A stretch of 64,000 nucleotides of DNA from positions 4,035,501 to 4,099,500 of the forward strand of contig NZ_CP126080.1 of assembly GCF_030122805.1 (NCBI RefSeq), read 5' to 3'. The notes under the pieces are model-generated. The model was given only the letters and a program-made list of their open reading frames with translations, searched no databases and had not been told where the DNA came from. The stretch comes from Mesobacillus sp. AQ2 (GTDB taxonomy: Bacteria > Bacillota > Bacilli > Bacillales > Cytobacillaceae). Position 1 is the first letter of the stretch, and each line of letters begins with the position of its first letter. The position numbers and the translations under genes were made by a program. This document shows positions 1 to 7,589 of this stretch, piece after piece.

Positions 1-1
1 A

Positions 2-148
2 TCCCGCAGCACAAAAGCGGAGGGGGCCGGCCTCGGCCTGGCGATTGCCAAAAGTATCATGAATGCCCATCAGGGACATATTGGCCTTGATACAGATGGG
101 CATAATCACTCATTTTGGATCAGAATCCCCCTCCATTCCGTTTCTTAA
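2..148 (+). CDS. Sensor histidine kinase, C-terminal end (partial)
   Basis: The first 48 codons are the end of a histidine kinase whose start lies before the window. The residues GAGLGLAIAKSI form the G2 box of the HATPase_c ATP-binding domain, followed by a typical final beta strand (SFWIRIPL) and TAA. Its partner response regulator should lie further left. The substrate or signal cannot be told from this tail. The frame is open to the window edge. An OsmC-family gene follows 67 bp later with its own Shine-Dalgarno sequence. Confidence 0.85.
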   Translation, partial: SRSTKAEGAGLGLAIAKSIMNAHQGHIGLDTDGHNHSFWIRIPLHSVS

Positions 149-215
149 TCAATCCTTAACAATACGATTACATACTGGACTGAAAAGTAGTTTTCGAATT
201 AAAGGAGCGATTTTG

Positions 216-629
216 ATGGAATTCACTTATTATAATGAGAAACTTATCGGACAGATGGAATATGGTTTCCTTCCAATATCCCCGAACGCAGAATTGGGAT
301 ACAGACCTATGGAACTGTTCGTATCCTCCTTGACTGGCTGCAGTACTGCGGTGCTGGCAAATATTCTGGACAAGAAGAGAATAGACTATAAAAGAATCGA
401 CGTTAATGTATCAGCAGTCAGGAATCCAGAAGAGGCAAACCGGATTGAACGGTTGACATTCGATGTTGCCGTGCAGACCGACACATTGGATAAGGCGAAG
501 CAGGCTGAGAAAATTGCCGCCCTTGTCCTGAAAAATTGCGGCATGATTCAATCGGTCATTGGAAGCATCGACATCCGATACCAGATTGAATTCACGTCAG
601 ACCAGCCCAAAAAAGGTGATGTTGCTTGA
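216..629 (+). CDS. OsmC/Ohr family protein
   Basis: This 137-residue protein matches the OsmC family of thiol-dependent peroxide-handling or redox proteins. The visible signature is SSLTGCSTAVLANIL near residues 32-46, with the conserved Cys, and a second Cys in LKNCGMIQSV near residue 110. The family reduces organic or fatty-acid hydroperoxides in the cytoplasm; the substrate here is unknown. The ATG at 216 is chosen because AAAGGAG at 201-207 lies 8 bases upstream; the longer upstream reading has no such site. Its stop overlaps the TTG start of the next gene (TTGA), so translation is probably coupled. The three genes to 1821 look like one thiol-redox operon. Confidence 0.85.
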   Translation: MEFTYYNEKLIGQMEYGFLPISPNAELGYRPMELFVSSLTGCSTAVLANILDKKRIDYKRIDVNVSAVRNPEEANRIERLTFDVAVQTDTLDKAKQAEKIAALVLKNCGMIQSVIGSIDIRYQIEFTSDQPKKGDVA

Positions 630-1237
630 ATTATATAACGATTGGCAGATTCACGGTGCCAGCAGATTTGCTCGCGGCGTTTGCTGCCATATTTATCGGC
701 GCCCTGATCTACCGGGCCAGGGAAAAAAAGAGCATAGGTGATTGGTATTGGAACAGCTTTTTCATATACATAGCCATCTACAAGCTGAGCTATGTCGTTT
801 TCAATTTCAAGATGTTCCTTGACACCCCCTTCTCCCTCCTTTATTTTAATGGTGGCACAGAAGGCCAGATCCTTGCTTTTGCAGGCATTGCGGCCTATTT
901 ATTTTGGATTGCAAGGAAAAAGGAAAGCATGGTCAAAGTGACCGAGTATCTTCCGGCTTATTTCCTTTTCTTTTTGCTCTATTGGACCGGACTATTCGCA
1001 TTTTCAGAGGAGTTCATCCCTGCTGGAGTGCAGGCACTAATGGCGTTGATCTTTGGAGTGTTTTATTTTAAAAGAATGGAGCTTTCGAAGGAATATGCTA
1101 TATTATTCTTGATGCTTGAAGCACTCGTTCTCAGTCTTTTTTCGAATTTGCTTTCAGCGGAAAACCTGCTGATCTTTGCACTTGGAATTTACTTGCTAGT
1201 ATTTCAGGGTTTAAATAAGGAGGAATTACAGCATTGA
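626..1237 (+). CDS. Conserved multi-pass membrane protein upstream of a TlpA thioredoxin
   Basis: This 203-residue protein has about six hydrophobic segments and starts at a TTG that overlaps the TGA of the OsmC gene. No catalytic motif is certain. The stretch LYFNGGTEGQILAF, followed by membrane helices, faintly recalls prolipoprotein diacylglyceryl transferase-like folds, but this is only an impression. Its end overlaps the TTG start of a membrane-anchored thioredoxin, again by TTGA. The context suggests a role in delivering reducing power to, or anchoring, the thioredoxin on the outer face of the membrane. The function is not recognised. Confidence 0.75.
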   Translation: MNYITIGRFTVPADLLAAFAAIFIGALIYRAREKKSIGDWYWNSFFIYIAIYKLSYVVFNFKMFLDTPFSLLYFNGGTEGQILAFAGIAAYLFWIARKKESMVKVTEYLPAYFLFFLLYWTGLFAFSEEFIPAGVQALMALIFGVFYFKRMELSKEYAILFLMLEALVLSLFSNLLSAENLLIFALGIYLLVFQGLNKEELQH

Positions 1238-1821
1238 ATAAAAATCTTTTATCATTCGCGATTTTAGCATTGGCTGTCGTCATATTGGTCGTGAATATCT
1301 GGAAACCAGGTTCGACCGAGAGCGAAAAGAAAACAACAGCACCGACTGAGGAAGCCGTAGAAACAACTGAAGATATCCCGGGCGCTAAGCTGTCTTCATT
1401 AAGGGAAGGCGCTGAGGCACCTGATTTTGAACTGAAAACCCTGGGAGGAGAGACAGTCAAGCTGTCCGATTACCGCGGCAAAAGAGTGATCCTGAACTTC
1501 TGGGCAACTTGGTGCCCTCCATGTAAGGCCGAAATGCCTCATATGCAAAATTTCTATGAAGAATATAACGATCAGGGCGTAGAAATCCTAGCTGTCAATT
1601 TGACCAACATGGACAAAGGCGTCGAAGAAGTGCAAAAATTCGTTGATGAATATGGCTTAACCTTTACCATCCCTTTGGATGAGGCAGGAAACGCAGGAAC
1701 AACCTATCAGGCCTTCACCATCCCAACCAGCTACATCCTCGATGAAAAAGGCGTCATAACAAAGAAAATTGTCGGACCGATGGATGAAAAAATGATGAAG
1801 GAACTTACAGGGGTAAAATAA
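1234..1821 (+). CDS. Membrane-anchored TlpA/ResA-type thiol-disulfide oxidoreductase
   Basis: This 195-residue protein has an N-terminal membrane anchor (residues 4-22), a charged Thr/Glu-rich linker (about 26-50), then an AhpC/TSA-Redoxin domain (about 58-190). The active site WATWCPPCK lies near residue 93, and a cis-proline region (FTIPTSYILDE) follows. Such proteins reduce disulfides outside the membrane, for example in apocytochrome c or spore proteins (ResA, StoA). It starts at TTG 1234 with AAGGAGG at 1217-1223. Which of the ResA/StoA/YneN-like roles it has cannot be decided. A strong terminator follows at once. Confidence 0.88.
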   Translation: MNKNLLSFAILALAVVILVVNIWKPGSTESEKKTTAPTEEAVETTEDIPGAKLSSLREGAEAPDFELKTLGGETVKLSDYRGKRVILNFWATWCPPCKAEMPHMQNFYEEYNDQGVEILAVNLTNMDKGVEEVQKFVDEYGLTFTIPLDEAGNAGTTYQAFTIPTSYILDEKGVITKKIVGPMDEKMMKELTGVK

Positions 1822-1824
1822 TAG

Positions 1825-1854
1825 AAAGTCACGGCTCAGGCCGTGACTTTTTTG
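1825..1854 (+). terminator. Intrinsic terminator of the OsmC-TlpA operon
   Basis: Perfect 11-bp arms AAAGTCACGGC / GCCGTGACTTT with a 4-base loop are followed by a T run, 3 bp after the TlpA stop codon. Confidence 0.9.
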
Positions 1855-1856
1855 TT

Positions 1857-1971
1857 TATGATGGACAGGATTCAGGAAGCGAACAGCAAAAGTGTCCGTC
1901 ATCAAGCCTATGATGGACAGAAATAAGAAAACATTCAGCAAAGGTGTCCGTCTTCTGGTTATATTGTAGGT
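1857..1971. repeat. Family A 52-bp array, GTCCGTC/GATGGAC word (short)
   Basis: One complete 27-bp module TGTC-N19-GACA lies at 1893-1919, with arms TGTCCGTC and GATGGACA. A half module precedes it (GGACA at 1863-1867), and a second left arm TGTCCGTC at 1945 lies exactly 52 bp after the first. It sits directly after the terminator at 1854. Period and module length are the same as in the arrays at 1998, 22120 and 43445, but the arm word differs. Confidence 0.8.
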
Positions 1972-1997
1972 GATGCTCTGACTGAAAGGTCTTTTTT

Positions 1998-2247
1998 GGA
2001 CATTTTGAAGCTGCTCTGCCTTCGAAATGTCCATTAAATCCTCTTTCTTGGACATTTTGGCGCGGATCCGCCTTCGAAATGTCCATTAAATCCTCTTTCT
2101 TGGACATTTTGGCGCTACTTCGCCCGCGAAATGTCCATTAAATCTTCTTTCTTAGACATTTTTACGCTGCTCCGCCTTCGAAATGTCCATTAAATCCTCT
2201 TTCTTGGACATTTTGGCGCGGATCCGCCTTTGAAATGTCAAAAAGTT
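1998..2247. repeat. Family A 52-bp array, TGTCCA/TGGACA word
   Basis: Right arms GGACATTTT start at 1998, 2050, 2102, 2154 (AGACA variant) and 2206; left arms TGTC start at 2028, 2080, 2132, 2184 and 2236. Both are spaced exactly 52 bp. Four complete TGTC-N19-GACA modules are present. The 25-bp linker between modules contains its own GC-rich dyad, GGCGCGGATCCGCC, so each unit can also fold as a long hairpin. The array ends 2 bp before the stop codon of the minus-strand yunD-like gene and may act as its transcription terminator. Confidence 0.9.
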
Positions 2248-2249
2248 TT

Positions 2250-3683
2250 CTAGATGCTCAAGATCTTCGGTTCTTGATTTGCTTTGAATAATCCTTTTTC
2301 ATTTAAAAATTGTTTAATAACATCAACGGCATGGACACCTTGATATGTTTTATTGGCTTCAGCGCCTTTGAACAGCTGCTTCCCGCCTCCTGCGACTTTG
2401 TATGTCTTTTTCAAATCGAACTCCTCACCGCCAACGAGCAGCTTCTGGATCCTGTTTCCTTCAGGGTTGTACGGCTTGAAAGCCATGAACAGGCCAGAAG
2501 ACCTTAGTATATATCCGCCTTTCTGCTTGAATGGATCCCTTGAGAAAACCTTCTCCAAATTTTTCTCAAGGGCATTCATCAGCTGCTTCCCGCTCATTTC
2601 CAGCGTGAACATTTCTGGATTTGTTGGGATAATGGTATGCAGATCGTATTCGGTTATGTCACCAGGCTGAACGGGTGTGCCATAACGCCAGCCATGAGAA
2701 AACGCCAGGTTGCAGTCGTCAAATGCATGAAGATATGCGTCAGTAATCAGCTGGTCCATTGGCGCTTCACTCAAGGTCATCCTGTGCAAGGTTGACTCTG
2801 TCCTCCCTACGACATTGTCCCGTTCCTTCTTGTAAGGCTCCAGGATATCGGCAATGATCCCTTCCATTTCCTCATCTACAGAAAAACTCTCATCGATTGC
2901 TATCAGTTCATACTGATAATCAGCCATTTTACCGCCTTCCATATTGATCTCCAGCTTTCCAAGGAAAGAAGCACTTGAACCTGCTTGAACGACAAGAGCA
3001 CCATTTACGGTAATCGGTTTTTCAATTCGGTCATGGCTGTGTCCGGATAAGATGATATCAATTCCCTCGACTAGGGCTGCCAGTTCAACATCGAGCGGGA
3101 GGCCCATATGGCTTAGCAGCACAATCAGGTCCACTTTCTCTTTTAACTCTTCGACACAATGACGGGTCTCTTCCACCCCTTTTGAGAATGAAAGGCCTTT
3201 AGAAAAGCTTTCCGGCATCGTCTCGTCGACATATGGATAGGTGAGTCCAATGACTCCTAGCTTTACGCCATTCATCTCTTTTATCATATAAGGCTTTAAG
3301 AAAGATTGATTGGAATCCTGTTCCTTTACATTGCATGCGACAGCAGGGAAAGGAAGGGCATTCGCCAATGAAGATAATTGCTGTTTTCCATAGGCGAAAT
3401 CCCAATTTCCCGGGACCCAGCCATCCAGTTCCATCTTTTGCAAAGCTGGTATTATTGCTTCTCCTTTTGAAGCAACTAATGGGAGTGTCCCATGAAAAAG
3501 ATCACCGCCATCAAGGAATAATACATTATCTTTTTGTGATTTAAGATTTTTGATATATTTTGCAATCCTCGGAAGGCCGCCAGTTTTACTTAGCTCAGGT
3601 TGGTTGTTTTTCCAAAATAATTCATCATGCAAATACAAACTCCCATGTGTATCATTCTGCTGGATGATCGTCAACTTGGTCAT
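2250..3683 (-). CDS. yunD: YunD-like bifunctional metallophosphatase/5'-nucleotidase
   Basis: This 477-residue protein has an N-terminal calcineurin-like metallophosphoesterase domain and a C-terminal 5'-nucleotidase domain. Metal ligands are visible in QQNDTHG (residues 8-14), FLDGGDLFHG (about 55-65), GNWDFAYG and LSGHSHDR. There is no signal peptide, so it is cytoplasmic, as B. subtilis YunD is reported to be. The family hydrolyses nucleotides or related phosphate esters; the substrate is not fixed by the sequence. The ATG at 3683 has a strong AAAGGAGGA site. The gene stands alone, with a repeat array at its 3' end and a MITE upstream. Confidence 0.85.
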   Translation of the reverse strand: MTKLTIIQQNDTHGSLYLHDELFWKNNQPELSKTGGLPRIAKYIKNLKSQKDNVLFLDGGDLFHGTLPLVASKGEAIIPALQKMELDGWVPGNWDFAYGKQQLSSLANALPFPAVACNVKEQDSNQSFLKPYMIKEMNGVKLGVIGLTYPYVDETMPESFSKGLSFSKGVEETRHCVEELKEKVDLIVLLSHMGLPLDVELAALVEGIDIILSGHSHDRIEKPITVNGALVVQAGSSASFLGKLEINMEGGKMADYQYELIAIDESFSVDEEMEGIIADILEPYKKERDNVVGRTESTLHRMTLSEAPMDQLITDAYLHAFDDCNLAFSHGWRYGTPVQPGDITEYDLHTIIPTNPEMFTLEMSGKQLMNALEKNLEKVFSRDPFKQKGGYILRSSGLFMAFKPYNPEGNRIQKLLVGGEEFDLKKTYKVAGGGKQLFKGAEANKTYQGVHAVDVIKQFLNEKGLFKANQEPKILSI

Positions 3684-3732
3684 AGGGTCCTCCTTTATGG
3701 GTGCTGACTATTCTTTTTGAATTCATATAAAA

Positions 3733-3778
3733 GCTTTTTCCGTAAACGTCCTGATTTCATGATGCTTACGGAAAAAGC
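3733..3778. repeat. Inverted repeat GCTTTTTCCGTAA, 13-bp arms
   Basis: Perfect arms lie at 3733-3745 and 3766-3778 with a 20-bp loop. The arm resembles the end of the adjacent MITE (GGCTGTTTTCGTAAA), so this may be a shortened relative of that element. It has no T run typical of a terminator. Confidence 0.55.
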
Positions 3779-3790
3779 CTTGTTTATTAA

Positions 3791-3974
3791 GGCTGTTTTC
3801 GTAAAGATTGTTGTTAAAATCTTAAAGCCGATTTTAACGTGCTATAAAGCCATTTTGCAGTTCGTTTTTAAGTGTGCAAGCTCTTTTCTCATAACAAGCT
3901 TGAATTTTATAAAGAAAAATAGGTCATTCAATCCCATTTTTTAGTCAATAGCAACAAAGTTTGAGAAAAGAGCC
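3791..3974 (+). mobile_element. 184-bp MITE, copy 1, with 8-bp target duplication
   Basis: The element begins GGCTGTTTTC and ends GAAAAGAGCC, giving terminal inverted repeats matching at 9 of 10 positions. It is flanked by the direct repeat TTTATTAA at 3783-3790 and 3975-3982. A second copy of exactly the same length is at 8616-8799 with a different 8-bp duplication. It encodes no transposase and would need one supplied elsewhere. GGCT ends and 8-bp duplications fit what I recall of the ISL3 family (IS1595 is another candidate). An internal TCTTTTCTCA / TGAGAAAAGA dyad is also visible. Confidence 0.85.
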
Positions 3975-3978
3975 TTTA

Positions 3979-4013
3979 TTAAAAAGGAGTACCCTCTTCA
4001 TAAGGTACTCCTT
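3979..4013 (-). terminator. Intrinsic terminator downstream of the yrkFEH operon
   Basis: Read on the minus strand, the arms AAGGAGTACC / GGTACTCCTT (4013-4004 and 3993-3984) are followed by TTTTT. A palindromic intergenic repeat (4026-4140) sits between this hairpin and the yrkH stop codon. Confidence 0.75.
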
Positions 4014-4025
4014 CTTTGATTGGCC

Positions 4026-4140
4026 AGCTCCAGCGCCTAGCCCCTCGATCGTTTCGGTCCGCCTTTTGAAGTCAAAGAACGACTTCAATGGTCGGCCCTC
4101 CAACGATTGTTGGGGCTGACCAAGGCGCTTGCGCTTTTCT
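4026..4140 (+). repeat. Palindromic intergenic repeat, copy 1
   Basis: An element of about 115 bp begins AGCTCCAGCGCCTAGCCCC and ends near GCGCTTTTCT. It has nested inverted segments (GAAGTC/GACTTC, AGCCCC/GGGGCT). A clearly homologous copy in inverse orientation is at 15131-15244. It lies between the yrkH stop and its terminator, as if inserted there. I have the impression of seeing this family often between genes in Bacillus genomes, but cannot cite a name. Confidence 0.75.
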
Positions 4141-4142
4141 AT

Positions 4143-5264
4143 TTATCTTACTGCGCATCGGTTCGGTCCGATTTCCATTTCCCTCTGTTCTTCGATATCC
4201 GGGTTGATTTTGCCCATATTCGTCTGCCTGATTTCCTGGTAGGAGTTAGGCTGAGGCGGAAGATTCTCGGTGACTGTTTTCCTGAACGTCTCTTCACTAT
4301 CGATTTGCAAACCATGGTTCTCAGCATAAAGCACGCCAAGTTTTTCGGAAACGCTGCCGTCATCATTCATCTCATTGATGCCCATATAGTGGGCAGGCAG
4401 GACAAGCAGTTCATCGGCAAGTTCTTTATAACGCTTATACAACGTGTTCCTCAGATCACCCACCCAGTCTTGTGCCAATCCAGCAAGGTCAGGGCGTCCG
4501 ATTGAGTCGATGAACAGAATGTCACCTGTCAGCAAGTATTGGTCATCTATGATGAACGAAGTACTTCCAATTGTATGACCAGGAGAGTACAAAGCCTGTA
4601 TGACAGTGTTTCCAACCTTGATTTCATCACCATCCTGAAGTGGTTCATAATGGAAGGTAACTTCTTCTGCGTCTTTAGGGGGAAGGTAATATTTAGCTCC
4701 CACTTTATCTGCAAGCTTCTTACCGCCGGAAATATGGTCAGCATGAAGATGGGTATCAAGAAGGGCAACAAGTTTAAAATCCTTGCCAGTCATGAACTCC
4801 TCATACTGCTCAATCATCCGGTTTGTATCGATGATCGCAGCCTCGCCATTGGATTCGACAAGATAGGAAAGGCAGCCCTTGCCAATCCTGACGAATTGAT
4901 AGAGCGATCCGCCATTTTTCAGGTCACCGATTTTAACAGGCTCTAAATGTTCACTCCAGGCTTTCATGCCGCCTTCAATGGAGTAGACATTCGTATAGCC
5001 TGCCTCTTCGATTTGTTCAGCTACAAATTCAGATGAACCGCCTTTTGCACATACAACGTAAATTTCCTGATCTTTCGGCAGGACATTCTTTACGGGATCC
5101 ACACCTTCTAGCAGGTCAAAATAAGGTGTATTATGGACTTTTACATTCCGGCCTTCGATTTTCCAATCATCGAAGTCATCAGTATTTCTTGTATCAAGGA
5201 TAAACAGGTCTTCATGGTTAATGACTTTTCGAGCTAATTCTTTTGCTGTAATTGTCTGTACCAT
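4143..5264 (-). CDS. yrkH: Rhodanese / metallo-beta-lactamase-fold fusion, persulfide dioxygenase-like
   Basis: This 373-residue protein has an N-terminal rhodanese domain (about 8-110, active loop CAKGGSS near residue 72) and a C-terminal metallo-beta-lactamase-fold domain (about 120-330) with [18 protein letters not shown] and [15 protein letters not shown], typical of ETHE1-like persulfide dioxygenases. It should oxidise or transfer sulfane sulfur in the cytoplasm. It is the last gene of a three-gene operon with a DsrE-like and a TusA-rhodanese protein, matching the B. subtilis yrk and staphylococcal cst style of sulfide detoxification. The ATG at 5264 has an AGGAGG-like site. Confidence 0.82.
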   Translation of the reverse strand: MVQTITAKELARKVINHEDLFILDTRNTDDFDDWKIEGRNVKVHNTPYFDLLEGVDPVKNVLPKDQEIYVVCAKGGSSEFVAEQIEEAGYTNVYSIEGGMKAWSEHLEPVKIGDLKNGGSLYQFVRIGKGCLSYLVESNGEAAIIDTNRMIEQYEEFMTGKDFKLVALLDTHLHADHISGGKKLADKVGAKYYLPPKDAEEVTFHYEPLQDGDEIKVGNTVIQALYSPGHTIGSTSFIIDDQYLLTGDILFIDSIGRPDLAGLAQDWVGDLRNTLYKRYKELADELLVLPAHYMGINEMNDDGSVSEKLGVLYAENHGLQIDSEETFRKTVTENLPPQPNSYQEIRQTNMGKINPDIEEQREMEIGPNRCAVR

Positions 5265-5291
5265 TTCATTCCTCCTGTTATGCTTTGATTT

Positions 5292-5681
5292 CTAGAATGT
5301 CAATGTAATATCTGCATCGCTTGCGAAGTGAAGGAATGAAGCTGCTCCACCCACGTCAATGCCATCAACGAACTGGTCTTTTTCAAGGGACATTACGTCC
5401 ATTGTCATCTGGCAGGCAATCATCTTGACACCCATTTCAGCTGCCATTTCAACAAGCTGCTCAACTGGAGGAACGTTTTCTCTTGCAAAGCCTTCCTGGA
5501 AGTGCTCTGTTCCTGCCGGCATAGGAAGTTGCTTATGCGCTTCCTTGTGGATCAGGTTAAGCCCTTCAAATGTGAAGAAAATTCCTACTTCTGCATCTGT
5601 TGCTGCTGCCGCAGTCGCGATATTGAATACTTTATATGCGTCGAACATTCCGCCGTTAGAGGCGATGATAGCTACTTTCAT
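5292..5681 (-). CDS. yrkE: DsrE/DsrF family sulfur-relay protein
   Basis: This 129-residue protein has the DsrE fold pattern: MKVAIIASNGG at the N terminus, a central GIFFTFEGL strand, and a single reactive-looking Cys in MIACQMTMDVM near residue 90. Such proteins carry persulfide between rhodanese and TusA-like partners. The gene lies 14 bp after the yrkF-like gene and 27 bp before the yrkH-like gene on the same strand, with GGAGGAACC before its ATG. B. subtilis YrkE is the nearest named relative I recall. Confidence 0.8.
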   Translation of the reverse strand: MKVAIIASNGGMFDAYKVFNIATAAAATDAEVGIFFTFEGLNLIHKEAHKQLPMPAGTEHFQEGFARENVPPVEQLVEMAAEMGVKMIACQMTMDVMSLEKDQFVDGIDVGGAASFLHFASDADITLTF

Positions 5682-5695
5682 TATTTGGTTCCTCC

Positions 5696-6274
5696 TTATT
5701 TTTCAACTGATGTTTCCGTCGGGCCTGTCCAGTCCTTCATCCCGGAAACAACATTAATAGGTTTCTTGAATCCTTTTTCGGCAAGCTTCTTCGCTGCCAT
5801 ATCACTTCTTGATCCGGAGCGGCAAATGATATAGACATCCTCTTCAGGATCCAATTCATTGAACCGCTGCTCCAGTTCTCCAAGCGGAATCGATTTTGCA
5901 TTAGGAATATGGCCAAAAGCATATTCAGCAGATTCCCTTACGTCAAGAATGGTTATCTTCTCTTCGCCTTCCAATTTTGCCAGCACTTCTTCAAGTGTGG
6001 ATGTATGTGGGTGTGGCGATTCATTGTTCAGTTCATCTTCACTCGCTTTACGGACATAATGCTTTAGCACATCTCCATCCGTGATTGTACCAAGGTATTG
6101 ATTGCCTGTACTTTCTGCCCATGCTTTCAGGTCTGTTGTAGATCCTTTGTCAGTCGCCTGCACTTCAATAACCTGTCCAGGTTCCATCTCATTCATGGAT
6201 TTCTTCGTTTTGACAATCGGCATCGGGCACGCAAGTCCTTTTGCGTCCAGTACTTTATCCGCAGAAATTGACAT
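5696..6274 (-). CDS. yrkF: TusA-rhodanese fusion protein
   Basis: This 192-residue protein joins an N-terminal TusA/SirA domain (about 5-75, motif GLACPMPIVKTKK with the persulfide-carrying Cys) to a C-terminal rhodanese domain (about 95-190, active loop YIICRSGSRSD). It can accept and pass sulfane sulfur within one polypeptide, as B. subtilis YrkF does. It is the first gene of the yrkF-yrkE-yrkH operon, with AGGGGG ahead of the ATG. A dyad 75-90 bp upstream of the start may bind a CsoR/CstR-type repressor. Confidence 0.85.
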   Translation of the reverse strand: MSISADKVLDAKGLACPMPIVKTKKSMNEMEPGQVIEVQATDKGSTTDLKAWAESTGNQYLGTITDGDVLKHYVRKASEDELNNESPHPHTSTLEEVLAKLEGEEKITILDVRESAEYAFGHIPNAKSIPLGELEQRFNELDPEEDVYIICRSGSRSDMAAKKLAEKGFKKPINVVSGMKDWTGPTETSVEK

Positions 6275-6348
6275 AGTAATCCCCCTTCCTAAAGCTTAGT
6301 ATTTTATGAATTCGCGGAATCCATACTGAAAAAAATCTCCCTAGTTTA

Positions 6349-6366
6349 TATACCTCCTACGGTAAA
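6349..6366 (-). promoter_or_regulatory. Possible CsoR/CstR-type operator upstream of yrkF
   Basis: TACC (6351-6354) and GGTA (6361-6364) flank the 6-bp centre TCCTAC inside an AT-rich promoter-like stretch. CsoR-family operators are GC-centred dyads of the ATACC...GGTAT kind. No CsoR/CstR gene is in the window. Only this short dyad and the regulon type support the call. Confidence 0.4.
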
Positions 6367-6392
6367 AACTATGCGTATATTGTAAATAAAAT

Positions 6393-6430
6393 AAAAAAAA
6401 ACAGCAACCATTTTGTTTTGGATGCTGCTT
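6393..6430 (-). terminator. Intrinsic terminator downstream of the 6552 lipoprotein gene
   Basis: On the minus strand, GCAGCATCC pairs with GGTTGCTGT (one mismatch) around an AAAACAAAAT loop, followed by a run of nine T. About 120 bp of unremarkable sequence lie between it and the stop codon at 6552. Confidence 0.75.
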
Positions 6431-6551
6431 CCTGCTTATTTGGTATTAAAATAGGTATTCAAAGCAGGCAGAAATGAATTTCTGGAACCAAATTCTGCTC
6501 AACCATGGGATGTAGGCTATTGTTATACCTGCCAATTGGATGGATGCCGGA

Positions 6552-7586
6552 TTATTTTTCAATCTTCCCGTTCACCAAAAGCCGCTTCCATGTCTGGCCG
6601 CCATCCTCTGATTCATAAAGGTCATTCAGGATGGTGATGAAGGCTATTCTTCCGTCCTGCCGAGGGTCAGCGGCTATATATGTAATCGGATTATCTTCCT
6701 TAAGTTGCGGAATCGGAAGCTCTTCTGCTGCCCCTTCCTGCTGGAGATCCAGCTTGAACATTTTGATTTTTTGATCCTGAACCGGGGAAATAAGCAGTGA
6801 TTCTTTAGAGAATGCCGCTGCTGTCACCATCTCGAAATCTCCTGCTTTCTTCATGTTCTTCCCAAAATCATCTGTGATGAAGACACCTTCCCTTGTTGCC
6901 ATTGCGAATATTCCTCCATTTTCCGGATGAACCGCAATCATACCAAGTGTTTTTGCCTCCATCCCTGCCATGTCAATTTGCTCCCAGCTTCCGCCATGGT
7001 CCCTGGATAAATAGACGCCTCTTTCCATGCTGAAATTGGGTTCTTCATTGATTAAATACAGGCTGCTATTGTGGTAGCCAGCGGAAAGGAAGTGGAAATC
7101 ACTTTCACCGTAAAAAGCGATTTTCTCAAGTGTCCTGCCCTTATCTGTGCTTTTTATAAGGCCCAGAGGATCATTCAAATTTGACCCTTTTTCGGGATGG
7201 CCACTTGCAAAAAAGCCATCCTGGGTTGCCTGAAAACCCATATAGTCATGGTTTTGTCCGGCAGTTTCCAGCCACTCTCCCTTTATAAACATTTTCAGGC
7301 CATTATGCGATGCAACATAGAGGCCCTCATCATTACCTGGATATCCAATTCCATGTACGTGGTCTACTTTTTGCTCCGCTGCTTTTCTGATGAACTTTTC
7401 TGCTGGAATATCGCTGGTTATGTTCCCCTCCATCCTTGGCTGGTTTTCAGCTTGTTTCTGCTGTTCTTGTTTCTGTTGTTCTTGTTGTTCCTGCTTTGCC
7501 TGATTATCCTCCCGGTCCGCACAGCCTGTCAAAACCAGTGCCATTAAGACAATTGCTGCGGACATTAGCCTGTTTCTATCCATCAT
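6552..7586 (-). CDS. Secreted lipoprotein with BNR/sialidase-type repeats (F510_1955-like)
   Basis: This 344-residue protein has a lipoprotein signal peptide (lipobox LTGC, Cys near residue 22), a Gln/Glu-rich low-complexity tether (about 28-45), and a beta-propeller-like region with Asp-box repeats such as KSTDKGRTLEKI, SRDHGGSWEQI and SEDGGQTWKRL. Similar proteins are named F510_1955 family glycosylhydrolases, but the Asp boxes alone do not prove enzymatic activity. It should sit on the outer face of the membrane. The start (ATGATG, 7586 or 7583) uses a GGAGG inside the last codons of the upstream membrane protein gene, so the two are probably co-translated. Confidence 0.75.
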   Translation of the reverse strand: MMDRNRLMSAAIVLMALVLTGCADREDNQAKQEQQEQQKQEQQKQAENQPRMEGNITSDIPAEKFIRKAAEQKVDHVHGIGYPGNDEGLYVASHNGLKMFIKGEWLETAGQNHDYMGFQATQDGFFASGHPEKGSNLNDPLGLIKSTDKGRTLEKIAFYGESDFHFLSAGYHNSSLYLINEEPNFSMERGVYLSRDHGGSWEQIDMAGMEAKTLGMIAVHPENGGIFAMATREGVFITDDFGKNMKKAGDFEMVTAAAFSKESLLISPVQDQKIKMFKLDLQQEGAAEELPIPQLKEDNPITYIAADPRQDGRIAFITILNDLYESEDGGQTWKRLLVNGKIEK

Positions 7587-7589
7587 ATT

